The position numbers and the translations under genes were made by a program. Below are positions 36,077 to 45,866 of a DNA stretch of 64,000 bases, one piece after another. The notes below the pieces were generated by a model. The model was given only the letters and a program-made list of their open reading frames with translations, ran no database searches and had not been told where the DNA came from. Positions within the stretch are counted from its first letter, which is position 1. The number at the start of each line of letters is the position of its first letter. The stretch comes from Bacillota bacterium (GTDB lineage: Bacteria > Bacillota > Clostridia > Lachnospirales > Lachnospiraceae), in the NCBI GenBank assembly GCA_023415055.1, contig JAEZLZ010000126.1, positions 1 to 64,000 of the forward strand. Direction: 5' to 3'.

Positions 36077-37537
36077 TTACTCTCCTTCTTCCCACCATTC
36101 CAAAACCTGCAATAATACGTATTCTACATTATCCTCTTTAAAATTTGGTTGATATATAAATTCATTTCTTACAGCGATTCTTTTTCTATAGTCCGGCAAT
36201 ATTCGTTGATCATACTTTGCAGAGCAGTAACCCTTTTTATAAATACTGATCTCACGTACAATAAGCGTACTGCAGGTATTGTTAAGTTCTAATTGAAGAG
36301 TCTGCCCTCTTCCCATCATGATTCCCTCATATTGATTGTTGGAGTAATCATAGACAATTCCCAGATGCATCATTTGTGTTCCCAACTTGTACTTCTCAAA
36401 AAATTTATGATACACCGGATTATTATCATAAGGTTCAAAACTGTTATAATTTATTTGAATTCGATTCATCATTCCTGCATTCGTATGGAATACTGCATTG
36501 TATTTCCTTGCATCAAATTTTGCTCGTTCTAAAATTTGCCTAACCTGTTCTTTTTCCTCGGGTTCCAGTGCTTCAATCGGCTTGAGTAGATTCTCATGTA
36601 CGCCGATAGAATTGGGACGTAGCTCAAGATTGTTGGCATGATAATTAAAGCCATGCTGATAAGCGAATCTACTTACCTCTGTGATGGATTGCCAGGTTAA
36701 ATTGCAGATAACAGAAGAGATTGAGACGCGGGACCTATTATATCCCTTAGCATCGATAACTTTGACGATTCTATCCAGATTTTCCAGTATAAGAGATAAC
36801 CGCCCATGCTTTCGAATCTTTGCGAATAATTCAGGATCCAACGTTTCCAAGCTTACACGCAGTGCTTTATGCTCTGCCAGCAGCTCAATCTCTGCATCTG
36901 TATATTTCTTACTTAGATTCGTAGTTAAAGAAAGCTCTATATCTGGATATTTATTATGAAAATCTGTAAATATCTCACACCATCTCGGATGAAGAGTAAC
37001 CTCTCCAAAGACGCCTGTCTCGATTAATTGTACCCCTTTCTCCACAAGCATCTCCAAACAATCCATCATATTCTCTGATGGGAAATCCATCTTAAAGTAA
37101 GGATTCTTATCTGCCAATACGGATTGATTGCAGTAGATACATCTTAGGTTGCAGCGGTTTGTCAAACCAATTCCTGCTCTCCGGATCACTTCAACCTCTG
37201 AATAATCGGTAATATCGGAATAATCAAAACCCCATTGTCTGAACTTTTCCTCTAATTTTCTCGTGTATTCCTCAGTCGTAATAAGCTTGGGAGAAACTAA
37301 TGCACAGCTCTGACACATTGGCCGGAGATTGCCGGTCAATAAACCTTTTTTTAACGCCTTCAATGCAGAATTGTTCAGTACGTCACCGGTTTCTTCCCCT
37401 TTGGAATGAGGTATTACATAATCTAAAATAAAATCTCCATAGTCCGCATCATTCATAGCACAGCAGGGGCATATCAAACCTCCTGCATGTATAATTTTAA
37501 AATGCCATGGATCAAAGCATTCTCTTGTCAGAGCCAT
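36077..37537 (-). CDS. Radical SAM protein with Cys cluster N-terminal to the core
   Basis: The radical SAM motif CNLRCIYC is at residues 129-136 (C129, C133, C136). Unusually, a Cys-rich segment that looks like a SPASM-type auxiliary cluster site lies before it: CPCC (23-26) and CQSC (75-78). Family SPASM segments are normally C-terminal. After the core come a TIM-barrel-like region (LIETGVFGEVTLHP, SLTTNLSKKYTD, RVSLETLDPELF) and a C-terminal third with few recognised motifs. AGGAGG precedes the ATG. It ends two bases before the B12 radical SAM gene, so the two are coupled. Function is not assigned. Confidence 0.83.
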   Translation of the reverse strand: MALTRECFDPWHFKIIHAGGLICPCCAMNDADYGDFILDYVIPHSKGEETGDVLNNSALKALKKGLLTGNLRPMCQSCALVSPKLITTEEYTRKLEEKFRQWGFDYSDITDYSEVEVIRRAGIGLTNRCNLRCIYCNQSVLADKNPYFKMDFPSENMMDCLEMLVEKGVQLIETGVFGEVTLHPRWCEIFTDFHNKYPDIELSLTTNLSKKYTDAEIELLAEHKALRVSLETLDPELFAKIRKHGRLSLILENLDRIVKVIDAKGYNRSRVSISSVICNLTWQSITEVSRFAYQHGFNYHANNLELRPNSIGVHENLLKPIEALEPEEKEQVRQILERAKFDARKYNAVFHTNAGMMNRIQINYNSFEPYDNNPVYHKFFEKYKLGTQMMHLGIVYDYSNNQYEGIMMGRGQTLQLELNNTCSTLIVREISIYKKGYCSAKYDQRILPDYRKRIAVRNEFIYQPNFKEDNVEYVLLQVLEWWEEGE

Positions 37538-37558
37538 ATTGCCCTCCTAACATTTCAT

Positions 37559-39841
37559 CTATTCCTTCACACCATTGCTCAATTTCTCGGATAGTACAAC
37601 TGCTTCGAAAATATTGCTAACACTATACCTTGAAGCATCGATAATCTGATTATTTTCCGAAGTCTTTCCCTCTTGATAGGTTTTGACTGTGGATGTAATA
37701 CTATGTGGTATGTATCTAGGAATTACGGCTTGCTGATATATTTCCTGATCAAACCATGCTAAGAACTCCTCTCCACGCAGGGAAGCAATATATCTTGCTT
37801 GATGAAGATATTTATCAAAGAAAACATCCGTATAATGATGTTGATTAAAAAATTCAGTAAATATCTTTTTAAAATCCAATACTTCTGTTAGCCACTCCTC
37901 CGGGATCAATCCAATTCGGATTGCTCTCAGAACATTCCAATACAAGGTACATACATCATCTTTTCCCTGTGGTATCAAATGTTCATAACTGTTATTGCAG
38001 TAAATAGCTACATTACTTGTTAGCTTTTTATTCGTTTCACTGTCCAAGTCGACTGCATCACCTCGAGTGGTTATAGAACGATAGCCCATAGAGCCGTTTG
38101 ACATGCCAGCGATCGTTATAGGATAATCTATATTTAAAATAGTTTTATTTATTACTGCATTGATCACACCAATACTGACATCCTGACTACAGCCGTCCCA
38201 TAGTCGTCCAGTTCGGGATAGTAATTCCTTCATGTATTCTCTTCTGAATCCGGAATTGATATATAGCAGCGGTAAACTATAGATGTTCTGCGTATTATTT
38301 AATATTTCTGCAAGATAATCAATACTATTTTTGTGATAATATTCATTTCTTTCTTTTTTATGTAATATAATTAATTCATTTTCCTGGCCACCATTAAATC
38401 CCGGCCATGCATAAAATCCGCGTTTCCATTGTATTATCGGTGCTTCAGGATAATCCGTAAGAACTTCACTAAGTTTCGATAAGGACCAGGAATATAATCC
38501 GTCATCTCCACCGATAGCTAGAATAAAAGTTCCTCTTGCTTTTAGAAATGCATATTCAAAGCTTTTTGTAAGCTGAAGGTCTCTTGGTGTTCGGAAATAC
38601 TTGATTCTGCTGTCATTGACATCATCGCAAAGAGACTTAATTTCATTATATCCTTCCTGAGAATTATCGCTTATAATAATTTCATACTTTCCCTGATAAT
38701 CCTGTCTCAAGCAGGTTTGTAGCGTATGTTGAAGTGTTCCTGCTGCATTTCTTGCAGGAATTATAATGGAGAAAGTGCATTCATCCGGGGCTTTTAAACT
38801 TTGGTAGACATCCCCTTTATAAACACTTTTCAGATATCCAAGATAGTCTCCTAACCAAGCAAAGCATAGGTTATTGCTTAATTCGTTTCTGATCTCTGCT
38901 AAAGCCTCCAAGTTCTTTCTTAAAATCGAGTATTGCATCAGATTCTGCATCATATCTGATTCACATATTAAAATAGCAAACTTATCTGTTGCAGTATTCC
39001 ATGACAAATACTTCAAAATATGATCAATATTACTTTCTAAAATCCCATTCTCTTTGTAATAATATAATACTGTATAGTATATTGCATACTCCGTCTCATA
39101 ACGACTTTCAATACTTTTTAGTAATGCACTCTCACTTTCAATGACGTTGTCAAGTACATTCTCCTCACCTTCTACAACAACAGCGATTGAATGACCTAAA
39201 TCATGGATCACATAGGACAAAACATTGACTAATTGCTGATTCGAGTTATTAGAAATTAATATAAAACATCGATTAGAATCCTGTAATTGTTCCAGAAGAT
39301 ATCCATAGTTAGGCAATGAATAGAACCAATCATTTTCATCTCTTACTGACTGTTTTTTTTCACACAAATACTGGAGAATGATATAAAATTCTAGAATCAT
39401 GCTATTCAATAATAAAATGGAGCAGAGCTTTGACAAAGAGGAATAGGAATAGTGATTCTCTTTCACATTTTTAGCTAATCTTTCGATTTCCTCTTGCGGC
39501 ACGTTCAAGTTAATGTGATCAATTAATTTGCTGTAATAGCGTTCTAATCGAATTTCTTGCAGTTGGTCTTTATGCATCTTTGCCCAGTTTATGTGAAAAT
39601 CTCTCACTTCTTTCATTCCCGGATAATCATATAAACATATGAATTTATCATTTAATAACGGCCAAACCTTTTCTTCAGAACCTATTGCGATATAATATTC
39701 TGCCTTGGTGATATACCACAGTAATCTTACCGGTTTATAACTAAACAATTTCTCCAATTCTTCCTGAACATGCTCTAAATCACCTTGTGATATACTATTC
39801 CTAATGTAATTGAGTGCAGTGAAATATTCCTGTTCTGTCAT
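37559..39841 (-). CDS. Two-domain glycosyltransferase with large helical N-terminal half
   Basis: Residues 1-350 of this 760-residue protein are helical and have no motif I recognise; short segments resemble TPR (ALNYIRNSISQGDLEHVQEELEKLF). A family 2 GT-A domain starts near residue 357 (FSIIIPARNAAGTLQHTLQTCL) and includes ISDNSQEG and AIGGDDGL, the likely metal site. Residues 610-760 are helical again. The ribosome site AAAGGAG is 13 bases upstream of the ATG, which is long. It may elongate or anchor the glycan. Donor and acceptor are unknown. Confidence 0.8.
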   Translation of the reverse strand: MTEQEYFTALNYIRNSISQGDLEHVQEELEKLFSYKPVRLLWYITKAEYYIAIGSEEKVWPLLNDKFICLYDYPGMKEVRDFHINWAKMHKDQLQEIRLERYYSKLIDHINLNVPQEEIERLAKNVKENHYSYSSLSKLCSILLLNSMILEFYIILQYLCEKKQSVRDENDWFYSLPNYGYLLEQLQDSNRCFILISNNSNQQLVNVLSYVIHDLGHSIAVVVEGEENVLDNVIESESALLKSIESRYETEYAIYYTVLYYYKENGILESNIDHILKYLSWNTATDKFAILICESDMMQNLMQYSILRKNLEALAEIRNELSNNLCFAWLGDYLGYLKSVYKGDVYQSLKAPDECTFSIIIPARNAAGTLQHTLQTCLRQDYQGKYEIIISDNSQEGYNEIKSLCDDVNDSRIKYFRTPRDLQLTKSFEYAFLKARGTFILAIGGDDGLYSWSLSKLSEVLTDYPEAPIIQWKRGFYAWPGFNGGQENELIILHKKERNEYYHKNSIDYLAEILNNTQNIYSLPLLYINSGFRREYMKELLSRTGRLWDGCSQDVSIGVINAVINKTILNIDYPITIAGMSNGSMGYRSITTRGDAVDLDSETNKKLTSNVAIYCNNSYEHLIPQGKDDVCTLYWNVLRAIRIGLIPEEWLTEVLDFKKIFTEFFNQHHYTDVFFDKYLHQARYIASLRGEEFLAWFDQEIYQQAVIPRYIPHSITSTVKTYQEGKTSENNQIIDASRYSVSNIFEAVVLSEKLSNGVKE

Positions 39842-39896
39842 TGCTGTTATTTTTCTCCTTTTATCACCTGTGTTTTAAGAATTAATTGCAATATTG

Positions 39897-40964
39897 TTAT
39901 AACCAATAAGGCTTCTGCGTCCTGTCATCCTCACTGAATACTTCTGTCCACGGCACCGGAACGGGCTTTCCATAGATGTGCTCTGCTACATACTTTTTAA
40001 TAAAATCCAGATCCTCTGCTATTAAGCAGGTATCCACATGCTCGCCGAAATGTTTGATATTCAATCCGGTCTGAATGATATCCTTGAGAGGTGCATCCAA
40101 GATATTACCAATAGATGTATGAATATACGGGCAAGGTTGTACATCTCCGTATTGGGTGACGGTTATAAAACCTTTTACACCGATGCATCCCATGTCAAGA
40201 CCATATCCCGGAGTCAAATGCGTACAAACACTATATTTTTTCTCGAGCTCACTCATGTATGCCATATCTTTTCTGTCAATCAGATTGTCAAAGTGTCCTT
40301 CCCAGGCACCTACCGGCTTTGCATACGATACAAAAACATTCAAACCCATTTTATTAAAATACTCAAGAAACTGTAGAAACTCCTCAGAATGAAGACGATC
40401 TTTTGTTACAACCGTCTGAATATAAAGAGGCAATCCGATCCGCTGACATTCCTTAATTCCTGCCATTGCTTTTGCATGGGAACCTGGCATGCGGCGAAAC
40501 TCATCATGCTCCTCCGGATTCAAGCTGTCGATACTCAGCTGAATTCGGTCAATTCCGATTTTTTTCATATGCTCTGCCTTTTCCGCTAGTAAAAAGCCAT
40601 TGGAATCACAATTAATATAGAACTTCTCAGGATTGATTGCTGCAATCAGCTCGTCCAAATCCGGAAATACGGTAGGTTCTCCACCACTAATTACAAATCT
40701 TGCAAGTCCCAAATCATCCGCCTGTTTTGAAAGCACCGAGATATCGGCAGGTGTCAGCTTACGCTTATCCTTTGTACCTTGAAATCGTTTTATAGAGCAA
40801 TGCTCACATCTCATATTACAGATATAGTTATACTGCAGCTGAATTATTGCAATGCTTTCTCCACGATTATACTTTTCTGTAAACTTTGAAACCTTTTCAT
40901 ATACATAAGGCTTACTTTCTTTTAAATAATTTCTGCCGGCTTGTTCTTTTGTTGATAATACCAT
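39897..40964 (-). CDS. Radical SAM/SPASM protein
   Basis: The 355-residue protein has the core motif CNMRCEHC (C49, C53, C56), the ISGGEPT SAM-binding motif and a C-terminal SPASM-like region with cysteines around YGDVQPCPYIHTSIGNIL. This is the standard order. GGAGG precedes the ATG. SPASM enzymes modify peptides, act in heme and cofactor maturation, or oxidise/rearrange sugars. It lies just downstream of the NeuB-like gene. No RiPP precursor was seen nearby, so a sugar substrate or flagellin itself is more likely; this is inference. Confidence 0.87.
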   Translation of the reverse strand: MVLSTKEQAGRNYLKESKPYVYEKVSKFTEKYNRGESIAIIQLQYNYICNMRCEHCSIKRFQGTKDKRKLTPADISVLSKQADDLGLARFVISGGEPTVFPDLDELIAAINPEKFYINCDSNGFLLAEKAEHMKKIGIDRIQLSIDSLNPEEHDEFRRMPGSHAKAMAGIKECQRIGLPLYIQTVVTKDRLHSEEFLQFLEYFNKMGLNVFVSYAKPVGAWEGHFDNLIDRKDMAYMSELEKKYSVCTHLTPGYGLDMGCIGVKGFITVTQYGDVQPCPYIHTSIGNILDAPLKDIIQTGLNIKHFGEHVDTCLIAEDLDFIKKYVAEHIYGKPVPVPWTEVFSEDDRTQKPYWL

Positions 40965-40995
40965 TCAGCTCCTCCTTTTGGTAACTACCGTTTAT

Positions 40996-42522
40996 CTATA
41001 TTTGAAGCTCCATCATCATTTCCTTCGTAATATATACTCTGGTCTTTCTCGGACTCACAAATTCCGCTTCCTCCTCATAAAAGGAATCACAGCCAAAATG
41101 TGTTGTTGAGATCTCTTCAAAGACACATCCATCTTCTGAGCTGAAGCTATGATTTACTCCCCTCTCTACCACCATGGACTCGCCCGTCGATACTCTTGTC
41201 GGTACTCCGTCACAAACCGTATCTAAAGAACCATAGAGTACGATAAAGGTCTCTTCCTTTTGCTTATGAAGATGCGCCGGATGAGACTGTCCGGGTAAAA
41301 CCACCATAATTTTCTTGCAATATTCACGGTTAATACAATTAATTATCGTTACACCAATATTTTCAAACCTATCTCTCCCATAATGATGTGAGATATCACA
41401 GGTACTATCTACTGGAATGATTACATTGCTCTTTTTCAGTAATATCATGACCTTCTGCACAATGTCTCGAATTCTGGCAGTATCATCCCATATGAGAACA
41501 TCTGTTGTCATAATAGGTTTATTCTCTTCGATCGTCACATTTCCAACCGTCAAACTGCTGTACTTCGATAAGTCACCAGCCAGAACCTGACCTTCCTGGC
41601 AAGGAAATGCCAGATAGATATCATTCATATCCAACCTTTCACCCGGTAGTAGCTTCTTTCGTGCAAAGGCTCCTCGCTGAAGTGCTGCCAGGTCTGCTTT
41701 TTCCTTGGGATTTGGGATATATCTGGAGCCTGACACTCCGCACATAAGGTAGGTTTTTCTTGCTGCTTCCAACCATCTTGCTATCTGATCCGGTCTGGCA
41801 GAATAATTATTCAGCTTTATATCCGCTGTTTCAACTCCTACATGCTTCTCAAAAATAACTGCACCCTTGGCTATTGCCATCTTAATCGGTTCCATATCCT
41901 CTGGGGCTTCATGGGTAGAAAAGCCGACACGAATTCCCGGATAACGCTCCCTAAATAATGATATCTGATTCATCTGCAGATTTTCATCCAGAGCCGGATA
42001 CTCAGCGATACAATGCATTAAAGAAAAATCTATATGTCGGTGATAAAAGAAGTTTACTACTCTGTCAATATCCTCTATTGTACTTCCCGCTCCCGATGCT
42101 ATTACCGGTTTATTCTTCTCAGCAATTTTCTCTAATAGATTCCAATCTGTAAAAGAGCAGCTGGCAATCTTGATGACATCATAATTCTGCTCCACGATCC
42201 GATCTACCGACACCTCATCAAAAGGAGTACAGATTGTATACATTCCATGCTCTTCCACTTCTCTTTTTAATTCCAGAAATTGCTCCTGTGTTAGCTTTGT
42301 ATCCTTAAATCTCTTCACGTTTTTAATATCATCCCTGTTCAAGTAATCCGGATGAATGAAAGTATCAAGCTCGCGATATTGGAATTTCACAGCAAAATCA
42401 TACTCATGATAATCTTCTGTGATATGACTCAGTTCGCGAATGATCTGCTTACCATGCTCAACGCTTCCTTGATGATTATTCGCCATTTCAAATATAAATA
42501 AAGGTTTCTCAAATATTGCCAT
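40996..42522 (-). CDS. NeuB-type nonulosonate synthase fused to SAF and cupin domains
   Basis: Residues 1-270 form the NeuB-type TIM barrel (FIFEMANNHQGSVEHG, VKFQYRELDTF, FSTHEAPED, FEKHVGV) that condenses a hexosamine-derived sugar with phosphoenolpyruvate. Residues about 283-345 look like the SAF antifreeze-type domain (RGAFARKKLLPGERLDMNDI). Residues 385-480 form a cupin: HPAHLHKQKEE (414-424) and a later His458 supply a metal site. The cupin extension is unusual for NeuB and may isomerise or process the product. Neighbouring NeuA and NeuC or Pse/Leg genes are not in the window. Confidence 0.88.
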   Translation of the reverse strand: MAIFEKPLFIFEMANNHQGSVEHGKQIIRELSHITEDYHEYDFAVKFQYRELDTFIHPDYLNRDDIKNVKRFKDTKLTQEQFLELKREVEEHGMYTICTPFDEVSVDRIVEQNYDVIKIASCSFTDWNLLEKIAEKNKPVIASGAGSTIEDIDRVVNFFYHRHIDFSLMHCIAEYPALDENLQMNQISLFRERYPGIRVGFSTHEAPEDMEPIKMAIAKGAVIFEKHVGVETADIKLNNYSARPDQIARWLEAARKTYLMCGVSGSRYIPNPKEKADLAALQRGAFARKKLLPGERLDMNDIYLAFPCQEGQVLAGDLSKYSSLTVGNVTIEENKPIMTTDVLIWDDTARIRDIVQKVMILLKKSNVIIPVDSTCDISHHYGRDRFENIGVTIINCINREYCKKIMVVLPGQSHPAHLHKQKEETFIVLYGSLDTVCDGVPTRVSTGESMVVERGVNHSFSSEDGCVFEEISTTHFGCDSFYEEEAEFVSPRKTRVYITKEMMMELQI

Positions 42523-42558
42523 ATAAGCCTCTCTTTCCTCTTATGTTTTAAGCCAAAC

Positions 42559-44406
42559 TTATTCCTTGGTTAATAGCATCCTTGTAATCTCATTCATTTC
42601 TTCTTCCTCCAAATAAGGATAAGGATTTTCAAGAAAAGCTGATACTCTTTTACCCGTCTTCTCATCTACTTTTGAGATACACTTCGGTATCTCGTCAAAC
42701 CAGAGAGAGCCTCGAATGTCACAAACCACCGGTCCTTCCGTGTCCATAACCCTTTTCACGGTTGAAACAATCGCATTTGAACTTTCAATTCTCTCATAGG
42801 GTAGATTATAAGCGTAGGCAATTTTCTCCAAATCAGGCATGTATAATCCGCTCATTTCATTACTTCCAACATAATATCCGTCAAAGTTTCTGTCCTGCAT
42901 CGTAGTGATTGCCGCATAACCAGAATTATTAAAGATAAACAACTTCGCATCAATTTTGTTCGCTGCGATGGTCTCAAGTTCTTGGATGTTAAGCTGCAGG
43001 CTTCCATCTCCTTCGAAGGCAATAACACGTTTCTTTCCATTCGCATAAAATGCTCCGATGACTGAGGGTAGAGCAAAGCCCATGGAACCCATGCCCATGG
43101 AGGAAATCGTCTTTTGTCCTCTCAGATGATTAAATGCAATATGTCCGGCTGTGTTACACCTACTGGTAGAGGATATTACGATGGTATCCATTGGATTAGC
43201 CAGCTTACTGACCTCATTGGTTACCCGATACAGATTGACTCCCTCTTCCTTCTCCTGCTTTTCAGAAAGAATCGGAAATCGCTCCTTCAGCCAAATGCAA
43301 TTCTTTCGCCAATGAGCGTATTGGTTCCCTACCATCGAAATCTCCTCTGATCTTTTCAGAAGGACTTCCATAAATGTTCTCACATCTGCAACTACCGGAT
43401 AGAGTTGTGTCATAGCAAGTTTTTTGATCTCATTCTCATCAATATCTACCATGACTTTTTTTGCACGAAACGCAAAATGCTCCTCACTGAAAGCGGTAAT
43501 CATATTATCCAATCGACTGCCTAATACAATTAATGTATCACAATGCTGCAAGATTAGGTTCGAATATCTGGGAGCCTGCAAGCCGGGGCTACCGAAGAAT
43601 CCGTCCTCATCACTACCCATAAAATCAAGTACTCGCCAGGTTGCTAATACCGGGATACCGGTAATCCGAATGAATTCTCTTACCAATGCTTCCGCCTTTG
43701 CGCTAATCATACCCTGCCCAACTAGAAGAACCGGCCGCTTCGCCTGTTGTAATAGTTCGATCGTGTAATCTGCTGAAGCAATAAGCTTGTTTTGAGATTC
43801 CTTTTCTGCTTTCGCTATCTCTAAAGTATCCGAAGCCGAAAGCTCTTTATCTTCCTTCGGGTTATAGCCGATCAGGTTTCGTTCCTCTATCATCGCTGCC
43901 TGTACATCCAAGGGAATATCTATCCATACCGGTCCCTTTCTTCCATGGGTAGCATAATAGATCGCCTTCTCCAGCTCATATCGGATCATCTCGGGTTCTT
44001 CTACCAAAACAGCATACTTTGTAACGGGCTTCGCCATCGATATGATATCATTTTCCTGAGCTCCGTATTGTCTGACTCCTCGTAAGGATGCAAAGTCAGA
44101 ACGTTTTACTTGTCCACTCATGTATATCACAGGTGTCGAATCCACATAAGCGGCAGCTACTCCGGTTAGAGCATTCGTCCCTCCCGGTCCTGTTGTGATC
44201 AGACAAACACTTAATTCCTCCTTATACATATCATAGGCCTGTGCAGCAATCGCAGCTGCCTGCTCATGATGACAACATATATATTCCATTCCGCTTCGCC
44301 CCATGGAATCCACCAGATGCATGATTCCTCCGCCGGTCAGGGTAAAGGTATACTTCACTCCATACGATTTCAGTACTTCAAATACATAATCCGATAATTT
44401 AATCAT
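42559..44406 (-). CDS. Thiamine-diphosphate enzyme, YerE-like branched-sugar synthase candidate
   Basis: The 615-residue protein has the acetohydroxyacid synthase fold: the cofactor-activating Glu48 in CCHHEQAAA, the TTGPGGTNALTG block, and the ThDP motif GDGSLQ (466-471) followed by NN. It could be taken for an acetolactate synthase, but it lies in a sugar operon next to rfbH. In Yersinia the ThDP enzyme YerE adds a two-carbon branch from pyruvate to the 4-keto group of a CDP-3,6-dideoxyhexose, the product made by rfbF-rfbG-rfbH. I infer the same role here. GGAAGG precedes the ATG. Confidence 0.8.
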   Translation of the reverse strand: MIKLSDYVFEVLKSYGVKYTFTLTGGGIMHLVDSMGRSGMEYICCHHEQAAAIAAQAYDMYKEELSVCLITTGPGGTNALTGVAAAYVDSTPVIYMSGQVKRSDFASLRGVRQYGAQENDIISMAKPVTKYAVLVEEPEMIRYELEKAIYYATHGRKGPVWIDIPLDVQAAMIEERNLIGYNPKEDKELSASDTLEIAKAEKESQNKLIASADYTIELLQQAKRPVLLVGQGMISAKAEALVREFIRITGIPVLATWRVLDFMGSDEDGFFGSPGLQAPRYSNLILQHCDTLIVLGSRLDNMITAFSEEHFAFRAKKVMVDIDENEIKKLAMTQLYPVVADVRTFMEVLLKRSEEISMVGNQYAHWRKNCIWLKERFPILSEKQEKEEGVNLYRVTNEVSKLANPMDTIVISSTSRCNTAGHIAFNHLRGQKTISSMGMGSMGFALPSVIGAFYANGKKRVIAFEGDGSLQLNIQELETIAANKIDAKLFIFNNSGYAAITTMQDRNFDGYYVGSNEMSGLYMPDLEKIAYAYNLPYERIESSNAIVSTVKRVMDTEGPVVCDIRGSLWFDEIPKCISKVDEKTGKRVSAFLENPYPYLEEEEMNEITRMLLTKE

Positions 44407-44532
44407 AGAAACTTCCTTCCTCGAGTGCCTGTTTTATTCAAAATGCCAGCTAGAAGCCACTTTATAGAGCATGTATAACGAAATTGCCTTCGTTCCTAAG
44501 CCGGTTATTCCTTCCATAATTACTGCATCATA

Positions 44533-45864
44533 TTAAATTTCTCGCAGCGCCTGTCTTATTATCTTAATCATATAATCCAGCTTATCCTTTGTCATTTCCG
44601 GATAAACTCCGATCCAAAAGGACCGCTTCATTATAATATCCGTATTAGCTAAGCTTCCCGCAACTCGATAGCCTTCACCACTCACCCTCATTGAATCAAA
44701 GCAGGGGTGTTTGATAATATTACCGGCAAATAGCAATCTTGTCTGAACACAGTGATTTTCCAAGAATTGAACTACTCGGTTCCTGTCGATTCCCTCCTTA
44801 CAGGTGATCAAGAATCCGAACCAGCTGGGATCACTATTCGGACAAGGCTCAGGAAGTATGATGTCCTGCTGCAGATCAGTCAGAGCCTCAGAGAGATACT
44901 TCCAGTTCTGTCTTCTTGCGCTGCCGAAGTGATCTAATTTTTTTAGCTGCTCGCAACCAATGGCCGCCTGCATATCGGTTGCTTTCAGGTTGTATCCAAA
45001 ATGAGAATACACATATTTATGATCGTAGCCCTGAGGTAATAAACCATACTGTCCGTCATAACGGTGATGACATAGATTATCCTGCCCGGGATTGCAACTG
45101 CAATCCCGTCCCCAGTCACGGAAGCTTCGAATTAATTTATGAAGAAGTGGATTATTCGTGTATACTGCACCGCCTTCTCCCATGGTCATATGATGAGGTG
45201 GATAGAAGCTTGAGGTTCCGATATCACCAAAGGTCCCAACCTGTTGTTCTACGCCATTCAGAGTATATTTTGAACCTAGAGAATCACAATTATCTTCAAT
45301 TAACCAAAGGTTATATTTATTACAAAACGCCAGAACAGCTTCGATATCAAAGGGATTACCCAAGGTATGAGCAATCATTACTGCCTTTGTCTTCTTTGAT
45401 ACTGCTGCTTCCAGAGCAGAACTGTCAATATTATACTGTGGGATGGTTACATCCACAAACACCGGAACCGCTCCATATTGTACTATAGGGGCGATCGTGG
45501 TGGGAAAGCCAGCAGCAACCGTAATGACTTCATCACCACGGTTAATCTTACGCGCACCCAGTTCATCTGAGGTTAATGCCATAAAGGCAAGCAAATTAGC
45601 CGAGGAACCGCTATTTACCAAAGAAGTATATTTCACCCCGAGCCATTTTGAGAATTCACTTTCAAACTGCTCTGTATATTTGCCTGCTGTCAGCCAAAAA
45701 TCCAGAGCGCTTTCCACTAAGGAACACATTTCTTTTTCGTCAAATACCCTCGATGCATAAGCAATCCGATTACCTTCAATATATGGCGAGGTGTTTTTCA
45801 CATAATTCTCATAATATTTTTCTACCAGCTTTATAATCTCGCTTCTGGCTTCCTTTTCATCCAT
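44533..45864 (-). CDS. rfbH: CDP-4-keto-6-deoxyglucose 3-dehydrase
   Basis: The 443-residue PMP-dependent dehydrase of the DegT/AHBA fold has the hallmark swap: SFYPPHHMTMGEGG, where His224 occupies the position of the PLP-binding Lys of aminotransferases. Cysteines C255, C257 and C265 fit the iron-sulfur cluster binding region of E1 (DdhC). With an NADH-dependent reductase (E3, not found in this window) it removes the C3 hydroxyl to give CDP-3,6-dideoxy-4-keto-glucose. The gene starts two bases after rfbG ends. Confidence 0.93.
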   Translation of the reverse strand: MDEKEARSEIIKLVEKYYENYVKNTSPYIEGNRIAYASRVFDEKEMCSLVESALDFWLTAGKYTEQFESEFSKWLGVKYTSLVNSGSSANLLAFMALTSDELGARKINRGDEVITVAAGFPTTIAPIVQYGAVPVFVDVTIPQYNIDSSALEAAVSKKTKAVMIAHTLGNPFDIEAVLAFCNKYNLWLIEDNCDSLGSKYTLNGVEQQVGTFGDIGTSSFYPPHHMTMGEGGAVYTNNPLLHKLIRSFRDWGRDCSCNPGQDNLCHHRYDGQYGLLPQGYDHKYVYSHFGYNLKATDMQAAIGCEQLKKLDHFGSARRQNWKYLSEALTDLQQDIILPEPCPNSDPSWFGFLITCKEGIDRNRVVQFLENHCVQTRLLFAGNIIKHPCFDSMRVSGEGYRVAGSLANTDIIMKRSFWIGVYPEMTKDKLDYMIKIIRQALREI

Positions 45865-45866
45865 TC

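Noticed and set aside
42559..44406. Acetolactate synthase for branched-chain amino acids
   Set aside because: The gene lies between rfbH and a NeuB-like gene and has no small regulatory subunit nearby; a YerE-like sugar role fits better, though it is not proven.
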